The notes: generated from the sequence alone by a model not told the origin. A stretch of 64,000 bases of DNA from Populus alba (GCF_005239225.2 NC_133293.1:9640333-9704332); one strand, 5' to 3'; positions 24,774 to 36,060 are shown, counted from the first letter of the stretch. Made by a program: numbers and translations.

Positions 24774-26577
24774 ATGGCAGATGAGAAGAAACAAAACCTG
24801 GAAAACAAACCTGTGTTGTCTCAACCTCGACCCGAGAGGAAGAAAAACACCTTACAAAACTTCCTTTTATCTGTTCAGCTCAAATATGTGAAACTTGGTT
24901 ACCACTACTTGGTTTCCAATGCCATGTACCTCATGCTCATGCCAGCACTTTGCGTGATTTTTGCTCATCTTTCAACAGTCACAGTTGATGAACTCTGGAA
25001 TCAACTCAAATTCAATTTTGTGACAGTAGTTCTTTCCTCAACCTCAATTGTTTTTACTGCTACACTCTACTTCATGAGCTGTCCAAGAAAAGTTTACTTG
25101 GTGGATTTTTCATGTTACAAGCCCGGACCAGCTCATATAGCATCTAGAGAACTCTTCATGCAGTTATCTGCAGCGTCCGAGGTTTTCACAGAGCAAAGCT
25201 TAGCTTTTCAAAAGAAAATCCTAGAGAAATCAGGCTATGGTGAAATGACCTACGCTCCAAAAGGCTTGATGCGTGTCCCGCCAGACCAGTCCATGGCTGA
25301 ATCCTGGAGGGAATCAGAGATGGTGATGTTCGGAGCAATTGACGATCTCTTGGCCAAAACAAGGGTGAAGCCTAGAGACATAGGAATACTTGTGGTGAAT
25401 AGCAGTTTGTTCAATCCCACGCCGTCTCTCTCAGCTAGAGTAGTGAATCACTACAAGCTTAGAGGGAACATTTTGACCTATAATCTTGGTGGTATGGGCT
25501 GCAGTGCAGGACTTATTTCTATTGATCTTGCCAAAGACCTTTTACAGGTTTGTTACTTCAAATGACAAACTTTTAAGGTTTTTAAGGTGGTTCCCCTTTC
25601 GGATTTAGCAAATTTGATTTGACGACGGTTGATATATAGCATGATTTGCACATATGTATGATATTCTAAAAATTAAGCATCAGTTTGTACATATTTCAAA
25701 AATACGTGTCAAAAAGTCTCGGGTTTAAATATTTTTCCTTTATATAATAAAAGTAATAATAATTACAAGGATTGACACTTCATTGTACCAGGTGCATCCC
25801 AACTCCTATGCCCTAGTGGTGAGCACCGAGAACATTACTCGCAACTGGTATTTTGGCAATGACCGATCGATGCTTGTCACCAACTGCCTCTTCCGTATGG
25901 GAGCAGCCGCAGTCCTCCTATCCAACCGGACATTTGATCGACGTCGCTCAAAGTATCAACTTATCCGTACTGTACGTACACATAAGGGTGCAGATGATAA
26001 GTCCTTCAACTGTGTCTTGCAACGAGAGGATCTTGACACCCAAACAGTTGGCGTCTCTCTCTCAAAAGACTTGATGGCTATAGCTGGAGAAGCCCTTAAA
26101 ACGAATATAACCACTCTGGGCCCATTAGTTCTTCCAGTCTCCGAACAACTTCTATTCGTTGTAACCTTAGTTGCCAAAAAAATCTTCAAGATGAAGATAA
26201 AACCATATATTCCTGATTTCAAGATGGCATTTGACCACTTCTGCATCCACGCGGGAGGAAGAGGCGTGCTGGATGAGCTTGAGAAAAGTCTTGAGCTTAC
26301 TGAATGGCATATGGAGCCATCAAGAATGACTCTTTATAGGTTCGGAAATACCTCCAGCAGTTCTTTGTGGTATGAGTTGGCGTACTCCGAGGCCAAGGGA
26401 AGGATCAAGAAGGGGGACAGAATTTGGCAAATAGGTTTTGGTTCAGGATTTAAGTGCAACAGTGCCGTGTGGCGTGCTATAAGAGCTATCGACCCGGCCA
26501 AAGAGAAGAATCCTTGGATGGATGAGATTGATGACTTTCCAGTTCGTGTGCCTAGAGTGGCACCGATTGTTTATTAA
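24774..26577 (+). CDS. KCS: 3-ketoacyl-CoA synthase, gene 2 (two exons)
   Basis: Exons 24774-25547 and 25792-26577 join in phase 0 across a 244-base GT-AG intron at the same position as in gene 1; product 519 aa. The role is that of gene 1: malonyl-CoA-dependent condensation of long acyl-CoAs in the ER elongase. Membrane segments lie at about 46-64 and 82-100, and the catalytic triad is C243, H411, N444. It differs from gene 3 only at residues 28 (Q/P), 103 (C/R), 424 (S/N), 488 (I/V) and 495 (K/T). Residue 103 is notable: gene 1, gene 3 and the family have Arg in a motif SRPR just after the second membrane segment, here SCPR. Genes 2 and 3 share an unusual Arg at 222 (Met in gene 1) and Gly in HAGGRG. 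A possible poly(A) signal AATAAA is at 26676. The reading frame runs a few codons past the donor site, but the splice is well supported by gene 1 and the family. Confidence 0.93.
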
Positions 26578-26884
26578 AAACATCATCTCGGAAAAAGGTC
26601 ATCGTCCTTCGTTATTATTATTTCAATCGGCAATATTATGTTATTATCCGAATGCAGGAGTAATTATTAACATGAAATAAAAATGTTAATTTCACATCTC
26701 TTTTGGTGTCGAAATATAACATTATCGAAATTGTTGTTATAATGTAATGGTTCTAGCTATATGTTTTCATGCTTCCTTGTGCATGCAATCCTGTTGTAGC
26801 ACTGATCGGGTCCGATGTTTATTTATTATCGTGTGGTCAAGTTGGTGTTTAGTGGGATTCTTGCCAGCTATTTTTATTCCAATA

Positions 26885-26887
26885 TAT

Positions 26888-26954
<67 letters not shown>
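26885..26954. repeat. (AT)n microsatellite in the 3' flank of KCS gene 2
   Basis: About 65 bases of nearly perfect AT dinucleotides. The equivalent position downstream of gene 3 (about 34603-34662) also has one, slightly interrupted. A promising pair of length markers for telling the two copies apart. Open frames reading Tyr-Ile repeats here are artefacts. Confidence 0.9.
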
Positions 26955-26957
<3 letters not shown>

Positions 26958-27190
26958 GCGGGGAAGTTGCTAACTCTAATATTTCTGACAACTCATTCAT
27001 GACTGACATTCTCTCACAAAATCTTGTTCGATGAAATGTAATGGCTATATCTCTAATGTCGGGTTCACTTAAGGTATTGGCTCAGAAAATAATTTGGATT
27101 ATATTGAATCAACTTGTGAGATATCAAATCAATTCAGTTAAAATGATATTTTTAATTAATTTTTTTTTTAAAAAAAATATTGGCATGGGT

Positions 27191-27489
27191 TGATAGACTA
27201 TTAACAGGAATTAACAGTATTGCTTTGTTCTTCTATGTTTTTCCTTTACTATTCCCGGTTATTGTTTTGTTAATACTGTTACTATACTTCCTATTATTAC
27301 GAATGGAAGTTAGTCTGTTAAGAGTCAGTTAGTCTGTTAGAAGTCGGTTATTCCTTAGCTGTCAACATGCACAATGCATGCACAACGTAAGCCTGTTGTT
27401 AAATGGCTATATAAGCCACATGTTGATAATGAATAAAGCAGTGAGTGAAATTCAGTTCTTCTGATTCAAGAACAGTGAGTGTTCTAATA
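27191..27489 (+). repeat. 5' LTR of copia element 1
   Basis: 299 bases, beginning TGATAGACT and ending TTCTAATA, so the usual terminal CA is replaced by TA; the boundary is fixed by the target duplication. It contains a TATATAA box near 27408 and an AATAAAG motif near 27431. By eye it differs from the 3' LTR by about eight substitutions plus small indels, about 97% identity. Confidence 0.9.
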
Positions 27490-27491
27490 AT

Positions 27492-27504
27492 TGGTATCAG
27501 AGCC
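27492..27504 (+). other. Primer-binding site of copia element 1
   Basis: TGGTATCAGAGCC, the standard complement to the 3' end of plant initiator Met-tRNA, two bases downstream of the 5' LTR. Confidence 0.9.
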
Positions 27505-27597
27505 TGCATCATAGGTGACCTGAGTGTGAGTGTGAGTGTGAGGAACAAAAAGAAGAAATCCAACATCTCCTTGTGATCCGAGAGAATTAACAGAATC

Positions 27598-30500
27598 ATG
27601 GATAACAACAATAGCAGTTTTGTTCAGGCAGCTATTCCTAAATTTGATGGATATTATGATCATTGGGCGATGTTGATGGAGAACTTCCTTCGCTCCAAAG
27701 AATACTAGGATCTCATAGAGAATGGAATATCAATGGAGGTGCCACAAAGGACTGATCCAGGATCCATGTCCACAGTAGGAGCAGCAGAGGGACAACACAA
27801 ACTAATTGAGGGGTAGAAGCTGAAAGATTTAAAGGTGAAGAATTACCTTTTCCAAGCTATAGATCGAAATATCATGGAAACCATTCTAAATAGAGATACC
27901 TCAAAGGGAATCTGGGACTCCATGAAACAGAAGTACCAAGGCTCCACTAAGGTGAAAAGAGCACAGCTACAGGCTCTCAGGAGGGATTTTGAGACTCTGC
28001 ACATGAAGGAAGGAGAAACTGTTAACAGTTTCTTTGGTCGCACCCTCACTATTGCCAATAAAATGAAGACTCATGGTGATTTGATGAGTCAAACCACAAT
28101 CAACGAAAAAGTCCTGAGGTTTATGACCTCTAAATTCGATTATGTGGTTTGCTCTATCGAAGAGTCAAATGATCTAAATACTTTGACCATTGATGAGCTG
28201 CAGAGCAGTCTATTAGTTCATGAGCAAATAATGAATGGTCATCAAGCAGAAGAACAGGCTCTCAAAATTTCTTATGAAGAAAACACTGGTAGAGGAAGAG
28301 GTCGAGGAGTGTTTAAAGGAAGAGGAAGAGGGAGAGGACGTGACAGACTACCATTCAATAAAGCTGCAATCGAATGCTTCAAATGTCACAGATTAGGACA
28401 CTTCCAATATGAGTGTCCTACTTGGGAGAAAGGAGTTAATTATGCAGAAACAGATGAAGGAGAAGAACTGTTATTAATGGCTTATGAGGAGTTTAATCAT
28501 GAAGAAAGAAAAGAGATCTGGTTTCTTGATTCAGGTTGTAGCAATCACATGAGTGGAAACAAAGAATGGTTCTCAGAACTGGATGATCAATTCAGACACA
28601 CAGTAAAGCTAGGCGATAACTCAAAAATGGCAGTTATGGGGAAGGGAAATGCAAGAATGAAAGTAAATGGAATCACTCAAGTGATCACAGAAGTGTATTA
28701 CATTCCTGAGCTGAAAAACAATCTGTTGAGCATAGGGCAACTACAAAACAAAGGAGTAACTATTCTGATTCAGCATGGGAAGTGTAAAGTTTTCCATCCT
28801 ACCAGGGGCTTAATCATTCAATCTGAAATGAGTACAAACAGGATGTTTGCTGTACTCGCAACAATGACTCCTAAAGTCAATACTTGTCTACAAGCTGTAA
28901 TAGAAGATGAAAGTTACCTATGGCACTGCAGATTTGGCCACATAAGTTTCAAAGGGTTGAGAACCCTTCAATCAGAAGGATGGTCAACAGATTGCCTGCT
29001 GGTTTGCCCTCACCAGCAGCTTGTGCACAAGTTTGCACAACATGTCTAACTGGCAAACAACACAGAGGATCGATTCCTAAAAGGAGCCTATGGAGAGCAT
29101 CACAAAGGCTAGAATTGGTACATGCAGATATATGTGGCCCCATAAATCCAGCATCAAACAGCAACAAGAGGTATTTTTTAAGCTTTATAGATGACTTCAG
29201 TCGTAAGACATGGACTTACTTCCTGCATGAAAAATCAGAAGCTTTCATCATGTTCAAAAGATACAAGATTTCTGTTGAGAAGGAAACAGGAGCCTACCTC
29301 AAATGCTTAAGAACTGATAGAGGTGGTGAGTTCAATTCAAATGAGTTTGAGGAGTTTTGCAAGGAAAATGGCATCAGTAGACAATTAACTGCAGCCTATA
29401 CTCCTTAACAGAATGGAGTTGCCGAGAGAAAGAATAGGACTGTGATGAATTTAGTACGGTGCATTCTTACAGATAAACAAGTACCAAAAGTTTTCTGGCC
29501 AGAAGCTGTGAGGTGGTGTGTGCATGTGCTCAACAGGAGTCCTACTCAAGCCCTCCAGCACTTAACTCCAGAGGAAGCATGGAGTGGCTTGAAGCCCACT
29601 GTAGAATATTTCAGGGTCTTTGGGTGCTTGGCACACGTACGTATATGTACCAGACCAGAAGAGAATTAAGTTGGATAATAAAAGCATACAATGTGTTTTG
29701 CTGGGAGTAAGTGATGAATCAAAAGCTTACAGGCTATTTGATCCAACTTCTAAGAAAATAATTGTCAGCAGGGATGTTGTTTTCGAAGAAAATAAAGGCT
29801 GGAATTGGAATATGAGCAGTGAAGAAACAACCTCAGATGCACTAGAATGGGGTGATTCTGAAGAAGAAACTGATGAAGCTCAGAATACACAAAAGCTGAC
29901 CACAGAGGATAGTGAGAATGAAGAAACAAATTCAAATGGAGGACTTAGAACAGATAGCAACAATAATGAAGAGACCAACTTCAAAGGCATGAATGAGGCA
30001 GGATCTAGTGACAATCATGCACATCCCAGTGTGACACATGAAGTGAACCCTTCAGGATCAGGGAGGGTAAGACGAATTCCACCCTGGATGCAAGATTATG
30101 AAACAGGAGAGAATCTGTCAGAAGAAGAGGACTTAAATGCCATGGTTATTAAAAGTAAAGATGATCCATCCACATTTGAGGAAGCTGTGAAAAGCAAGAA
30201 ATGGAGAAATGCAATGAATAAAGAAATTGAGGCTATTGAACGAAATAACACATGGGCTCTGACTATCTTACCCGAAGGAGTAAACAGCATTGGGGTTAAA
30301 TGGATATTTAAAACCAAGCTCAATGAGAGTGGTGAGATAGATAAATGCAAGGCTAGACTTGTGGCGAAGGGATATGCACACCAATATGGAATTGACTATA
30401 CAGAGGTATATGCTCCAGTTGCAAGATTGGATACCATACGTGTGATAATTACTCTAGCAGCTCAAGAGGGATGGAGTGTCTTTCAACTAGATGTAAAGAG

Positions 30501-31704
30501 TGCATTTCTGCATGGTGAGCTCAATGAGGAGGTCTTTGTAGAACAACCCCAAGGATATGAGAAAGAGGGTGAGGAACACAAGGTTTATAAGCTCAACAAG
30601 GCATTATATGGCCTCAAACAAGCTCCACGAGCTTGGTATAGCAAAATTGAGGCTTACTTTCTCCAAGAAGGCTTCAAGAAATGCTACTGTGAGCACACCT
30701 TGTTCACTAAACTAGAAGGAGGAGGAAAGGTGTTAATTGTCAGTCTGTATGTTGACGATTTGATCTTCACTGGGAACGACAAGAACATGTGTTCAGAGTT
30801 CAAGAAGCTCATGATGCTGGAATATGACATGTCAGATTTGGGAAAAATGAAGTTTTTCTTAGGAATTGAGGTGATATAAAATCCTGAAGGGATTTATATA
30901 TGTCAAAGGAGGTATGCTCGAGAAATTCTAAAACAATTTGGCATGGATAAATGCAACTCAGTCAAGAATCCTATAGTTCCAAGCTGCAAACTGTCAAAGG
31001 ATGAGGAGGGAACCAAGGTCGATGCAAGCATGTTCAAACAGGTGGTTGGCAGCCTTATGTACTTAACTGCAACCAGACCTAACTTAATGTATGGTGTAGG
31101 TCTTATTAGCAGGTTCATGTCAAGACCAACAGAGCAACACTGGTTAGCAGCAAAGAGGCTACTCAGATATCTGATGGGAACACTGAACTTGGGCATCTTC
31201 TACAAGAAAGGAGGGTGCAAGCAACTTACAGCCTACTCAGATAGCGACTTTGCTGGAGATATAGATGATCGCAAAAGTACCACAGGTTGTGTGTTTTTAA
31301 TCAGCTATGGAGCAGTGTCATGGTTGTCTAAGAAACAACCTGTTGTTAGCCTATCAACAACCGAAGCTGAGTACATTGCTGTTGCATCATGTGCATGTCA
31401 GTGTGTTTGGCTTAGAAGAGTTTGGGAGCAGCTTGGCTGTGAACAAAAGGAACACACTGCAATTTTGTGTGACAACAGTTCTAGCATAAAACTTTCCAAG
31501 AATCTTGTTCTCCACGGCAGAAGCAAACACATTGATATAAGGTTTCATTTTCTTCGTGAAATGGTGAAAAAGAATGTGGTTAACTTGAGTTACTGTAAAA
31601 CTCAAGATCAAATAGCTGACATCATGACAAAACCTCTCGGGTTAGAGGTATTCTTAAAGCTTCGAAGATTGCTGGGATTGTGTGAAATTCCACATGTAAA
31701 CTGA
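27598..31704 (+). pseudogene. gag-pol of copia element 1, inactivated
   Basis: A single ancestral gag-pol frame starts at the ATG at 27598 and ends at the TGA at 31702. In order: gag; a zinc knuckle CFKCHRLGHFQYEC near 28376; protease motif LDSG near 28526; the GAG-pre-integrase motif WHCRFGH near 28921; integrase core around 29100-29420; reverse transcriptase with QLDVKSAFLHG near 30485 and YVDD near 30748; and RNase H with DSDFAGD near 31240. Breaks are stop codons at 27706 (TAG), 27814 (TAG), 29406 (TAA) and 30877 (TAA), plus frameshifts near 28976 and 29630. Each stop fits a single G-to-A or C-to-T change of a Trp or Gln codon. It cannot make a full polyprotein. Confidence 0.92.
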
Positions 31705-31725
31705 ATAACAGTTTAAGGGAGGGAT

Positions 31726-32061
31726 TGATAGACTGTTAACAGGAATTAACAGTATTGCTTGTTCTTCTCTATTTTTCCTTTACTATTCCCGGTTATTGTT
31801 CTGTTAATACTGTTACTATACTTCCTATTATTACGGATGGAAGTTAGTCTGTTAAGAGTTAGTTAGTCTGTTAGAAGTCGGTTATTCCTTAGCTGTCAAC
31901 ATGCACAATGCATGCACAGCGTAAGCCTGTTGTTAAATGGATATATAAGCCACATGTTGATAAGCTGTTGTTAAATGGATATATAAGCCACATGTTGATA
32001 ATGAATAAAGCAGTGAGTGAAATTCAGTTTTTCTGATTCAAGAACAGTGAGTGTTCCAATA
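31726..32061 (+). repeat. 3' LTR of copia element 1
   Basis: 336 bases, 37 longer than the 5' LTR. The extra length is an internal tandem duplication near 31930-32000, where GTTGTTAAATGGATATATAA and the following ATAAGCCACATGTTGATAA occur twice, doubling the TATA-like box. Confidence 0.9.
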
Positions 32062-32414
32062 TGGGTTTGGATTTAAGTCAACCAACGTTTCTACTGCATT
32101 TAAAACCGGTTTGAGTAAAGCTGAAATTCATGAATATTTTTAATCAAGGCATTTTAATATTTCTGACTACTCATTGCTTTTTTTTTTTTTTTTGGCTATT
32201 AACTCGGTTGAGTTTGAACCGGATCACCTGAATTATTAAAAACCTATCATAGTTAAATGAGTTTTAGCTGGTCAAAATCTTGGTTAATTCAACTAGTAAC
32301 CTAACCCGATTCAAGCTTTGAATTTTGAATTTCCTACATTAATCTATCCGGTTGGCAAAGTTTTATAACTATGTAAAAAAAATTAAAAAATGCAGTACAA
32401 GCACACCACTCGTA

Positions 32415-32422
32415 TATAAAAG
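32415..32422 (+). promoter_or_regulatory. TATA box of KCS gene 3
   Basis: TATAAAAG, 72 bases or so upstream of the ATG at 32494, conserved with gene 2. Upstream of it the copy has no TRIM, so cis elements that are pushed away in gene 2 remain adjacent here. Confidence 0.65.
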
Positions 32423-32493
32423 ACACCGAATGTTTGAACTTTGATCACTGAATTGAGGTGTTGCCAATTGAACTTCGTTGGTACTGGTAGAAT

Positions 32494-34296
32494 ATGGCAG
32501 ATGAGAAGAAACAAAACCTGGAAAACAAACCGGTGTTGTCTCAACCTCGACCCGAGAGGAAGAAAAACACCTTACCAAACTTCCTTTTATCTGTTCAGCT
32601 CAAATATGTGAAACTTGGTTACCACTACTTGGTTTCCAATGCCATGTACCTCATGCTCATGCCAGCACTTTGCGTGATTTTTGCTCATCTTTCAACAGTC
32701 ACAGTTGATGAACTCTGGAATCAACTCAAATTCAATTTTGTGACAGTAGTTCTTTCCTCAACCTCAATTGTTTTTACTGCTACACTCTACTTCATGAGCC
32801 GTCCAAGAAAAGTTTACTTGGTGGATTTTTCATGTTACAAGCCCGGACCAGCTCATATAGCATCTAGAGAACTCTTCATGCAGTTATCTGCAGCGTCCGA
32901 GGTTTTCACAGAGCAAAGCTTAGCTTTTCAAAAGAAAATCCTAGAGAAATCAGGCTATGGTGAAATGACCTACGCTCCAAAAGGCTTGATGCGTGTCCCG
33001 CCAGACCAGTCCATGGCTGAATCCTGGAGGGAATCAGAGATGGTGATGTTCGGAGCAATTGACGATCTCTTGGCCAAAACAAGGGTGAAGCCTAGAGACA
33101 TAGGAATACTTGTGGTGAATAGCAGTTTGTTCAATCCCACGCCGTCTCTCTCAGCTAGAGTAGTGAATCACTACAAGCTTAGAGGGAACATTTTGACCTA
33201 TAATCTTGGTGGTATGGGCTGCAGTGCAGGACTTATCTCTATTGATCTTGCCAAAGACCTTTTACAGGTTTGTTACTTCAAACGGCAAACTTTTAAGGTT
33301 TTTAAGGTGGTGCCACTTTCGGATATAGCAATTTAATTTGACGACGGTTGATATATAGCATGATTTGCACATATGTATGATATTCTAAAAATTAAGCATC
33401 AGTTTGTACATATTTCAAAAATACGTGTCAAAAAGTCTCGGGTTTAAATATTTTTCCTTTATATAATAAAAGTAATAATAATTACAAGGATTGACACTTC
33501 ATTGTACCAGGTGCATCCCAACTCCTATGCCCTAGTGGTGAGCACCGAGAACATTACTCGCAACTGGTATTTTGGCAATGACCGATCGATGCTTGTCACC
33601 AACTGCCTCTTCCGTATGGGAGCAGCCGCAGTCCTCCTATCCAACCGGACATTTGATCGACGTCGCTCAAAGTATCAACTTATCCGTACTGTACGTACAC
33701 ATAAGGGTGCAGATGATAAGTCCTTCAACTGTGTCTTGCAACGAGAGGATCTTGACACCCAAACAGTTGGCGTCTCTCTCTCAAAAGACTTGATGGCTAT
33801 AGCTGGAGAAGCCCTTAAAACGAATATAACCACTCTGGGCCCATTAGTTCTTCCAGTCTCCGAACAACTTCTATTCGTTGTAACCTTAGTTGCCAAAAAA
33901 ATCTTCAAGATGAAGATAAAACCATATATTCCTGATTTCAAGATGGCATTTGACCACTTCTGCATCCACGCGGGAGGAAGAGGCGTGCTGGATGAGCTTG
34001 AGAAAAATCTTGAGCTCACTGAATGGCATATGGAGCCATCAAGAATGACTCTTTATAGGTTCGGAAATACCTCCAGCAGTTCTTTGTGGTATGAGTTGGC
34101 GTACTCCGAGGCCAAGGGAAGGATCAAGAAGGGGGACAGAATTTGGCAAATAGGTTTTGGTTCAGGATTTAAGTGCAACAGTGCCGTGTGGCGTGCTGTA
34201 AGAGCTATCGACCCGGCCACAGAGAAGAATCCTTGGATGGATGAGATTGATGACTTTCCAGTTCGTGTGCCTAGAGTGGCACCGATTGTTTATTAA
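32494..34296 (+). CDS. KCS: 3-ketoacyl-CoA synthase, gene 3 (two exons, intact)
   Basis: Exons 32494-33267 and 33511-34296 join in phase 0 over a 243-base GT-AG intron; product 519 aa. Same activity and ER location as genes 1 and 2. Triad C243 (GGMGCSAG), H411 and N444; membrane segments at about 46-64 and 82-100. It has the family-typical Arg103 in SRPR and Pro28, where gene 2 has Cys and Gln, so gene 3 looks like the less altered of the pair. It shares Ser210 (Cys in gene 1), Arg222 and Gly in HAGGRG with gene 2. The C-terminus, [14 protein letters not shown], resembles Arabidopsis KCS11/KCS20 as recalled. A possible poly(A) signal AATAAA is at 34390. Confidence 0.95.
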
Positions 34297-34600
34297 AAAC
34301 ATCTTCTCGGAAAATAGGTCATCGTCCGTCGTTATTATTATTTCAATAGGCAACATGTTATTATCTGAATGCAGGAGTACATAACATGGAATAAAAATGT
34401 TATTTTCACATCTCTTTTGGTGTCGAAATATAACATTATCGAAATTGGTGTTATAATGTAATGGTTCTAGCTATATGTTTTCACGTTTCTTTGTGCAATC
34501 CTGTCGTAGCACTGATCGTGTCCGATGTTTATTTATTATCGTGTGGTCAAGTTGGTGTTTAGTGGCATTCTTGCCCGCTATTTTCATTCCAATATATATC

Positions 34601-34602
<2 letters not shown>

Positions 34603-34663
<61 letters not shown>

Positions 34664-34664
34664 G
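34603..34664. repeat. (AT)n microsatellite in the 3' flank of KCS gene 3
   Basis: Interrupted AT dinucleotide tract that is the counterpart of the tract behind gene 2. Confidence 0.85.
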
Positions 34665-34859
34665 TGCTGGTGAAAGACATTCTCTCGCAAAATCTTGTTC
34701 AATTGAGGTATTAATCTGGATTATATTGAAACAATTAATTCTTGAGATATCAGGTCAATTCAGACTAATCAATTTAGTTAAAATGACATTTTTCAATTAA
34801 TGTTTTGAGTAAAGCTGAAATTCATGAATTTTTGTAATCAAGGCATTTTAATTTACAAT

Positions 34860-36060
34860 CAAAATGAAGGAAATTAATTACATTATTCACTCCATTCCAT
34901 CAAACATTAATTACGTGCTACTAAACCGAGCGATAAAATACACATGCATGCATCTTAAGAGTTGGGACGCTTTGGATTGTTCTTCAATAAAATAATTGAG
35001 CTTAATGAAAAAATTAACCAGAGAAAATAATTTAAATATGAGTGGTGATCGGAGAGAGATAAAAATTGGTTGTGCTTTTGAGACAAAAATTAAGGCAAGA
35101 GTCGATAGACCGGAAAACTAAATCTTAGTCGTTGAATGTAAACTTTTTGGCCTGGGAGTTTGGTATATGTTATTTTTTTAAAAATATTTTAAAATTAATA
35201 TATTCAAAACGATTCAAAACATATAATAAAATTAAATTTTTTAAAAAAAATTAAAATTTTATGAAAACACACCACATTTTCAAAAGTCCTTCTACCCTTC
35301 AAATCACCGATCTTGCAGGGTAATTATTATATACCTTCCTATAATTCTCCACTTCAACAAGAACGAAACAAAGAAAATGGATTTTATTAACTACAATTTC
35401 GAGCCCTATTAACCATTGTCAAACACACTAACTCATAGGATTTTCGATAGGAGACCTAAAGCTAAAATGTCAGAACAGATAAGGATGCAACTAATGCACT
35501 AAAAATTGTAATTGTGCAAAAGTATCTAAGAGATAATTTACATGATGACAAAGGCAGAACAACAACAGAGGTGAAATTTAATGGAAACCAAAAACCCTCG
35601 AAGAAGATATTTCAGAATTGACTAGCTTTCAACTCAACTCGGCAAGTAGCGTCTTCAGATACATATATCACATTGACTATATATAGTTGTTAAGATTAAA
35701 CCGGTCTTCTAAATATATAAACAAAGACTTGCACGATAAATATGTGAAGTCTTCCCGTCTCACACGCTAAGCAAAGAAGGAAAAAGTGAACTCCTAAAAT
35801 ACCACTAGGTTTTGTGAAGTTGGTGGTATGGAGCATCACGATAACTAGTGGCCGGCATAACCAGCCACTTGTGAATAAGGAAGGATGGAGTGCAAGTTTC
35901 CTGGATTTTTGTTCCCGGACCGATTGACTAAATATTAATTAATAGTACCGTCCCGCCCCTGAGATCTCAGGCCACCGTACCCTCGATCTATTAATTATTC
36001 TCGACAACAAAACAAAAAATTAAATTTTTCGCCTGCTTCACCTGGTGGCTGATATACTCA
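34860..36060. other. Intergenic, no gene seen
   Basis: No coding frame. About 35160-35280 is a diverged copy of the MITE-like AT-rich repeat, with GTTTGGTAT near its left end. Confidence 0.45.

Larger units (their letters stand above)
27186..32066 (+). mobile_element. Ty1/copia LTR retrotransposon 1, complete but defective
   Basis: The element at 27191-32061 is flanked by a perfect 5-base target duplication TGGGT (27186-27190 and 32062-32066). LTRs are 27191-27489 and 31726-32061; the primer site TGGTATCAGAGCC is at 27492-27504 and a polypurine tract AAGGGAGGGA at 31715-31724. The domain order protease, integrase, reverse transcriptase, RNase H identifies Ty1/copia. It sits in the 3' flank of the copy-A KCS block, with the end of that flank resuming at about 32067. 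Confidence 0.95.
24185..32160 (+). repeat. Segmental duplication, copy A (carries KCS gene 2)
   Basis: The sequence beginning near 24190 (TTGGTTGAGTTTGAACCGGA at 24201) recurs near 32200, and a terminal segment TTGAGTAAAGCTGAAATTCA at about 32113 recurs at about 34806. Between these, promoter, both exons, the intron and the 3' flank are collinear with copy B. Copy A is longer only because of a 284-bp TRIM in the promoter and a 4.9-kb copia element in the 3' flank. A head-to-tail duplication by unequal exchange is the simplest reading. Confidence 0.85.
32165..34853 (+). repeat. Segmental duplication, copy B (carries KCS gene 3)
   Basis: Collinear with copy A from the upstream TTTGAACCGGATCACCTGAA (near 32212) to AATCAAGGCATTTTAAT (near 34838). 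It lacks both transposon insertions and so represents the ancestral arrangement of the unit. Confidence 0.85.

Noticed and set aside
25548..25565. Reading frame of KCS gene 2 exon 1 continuing past the donor site (and further in gene 3, to 33336)
   Set aside because: The donor GT at 25548/33268 and acceptor before GTGCATCCC restore a perfect KCS protein and match gene 1; the read-through codons have no family counterpart.
26880..26960. Open frames on both strands reading Tyr-Ile repeats
   Set aside because: They are translations of the (AT)n microsatellite.
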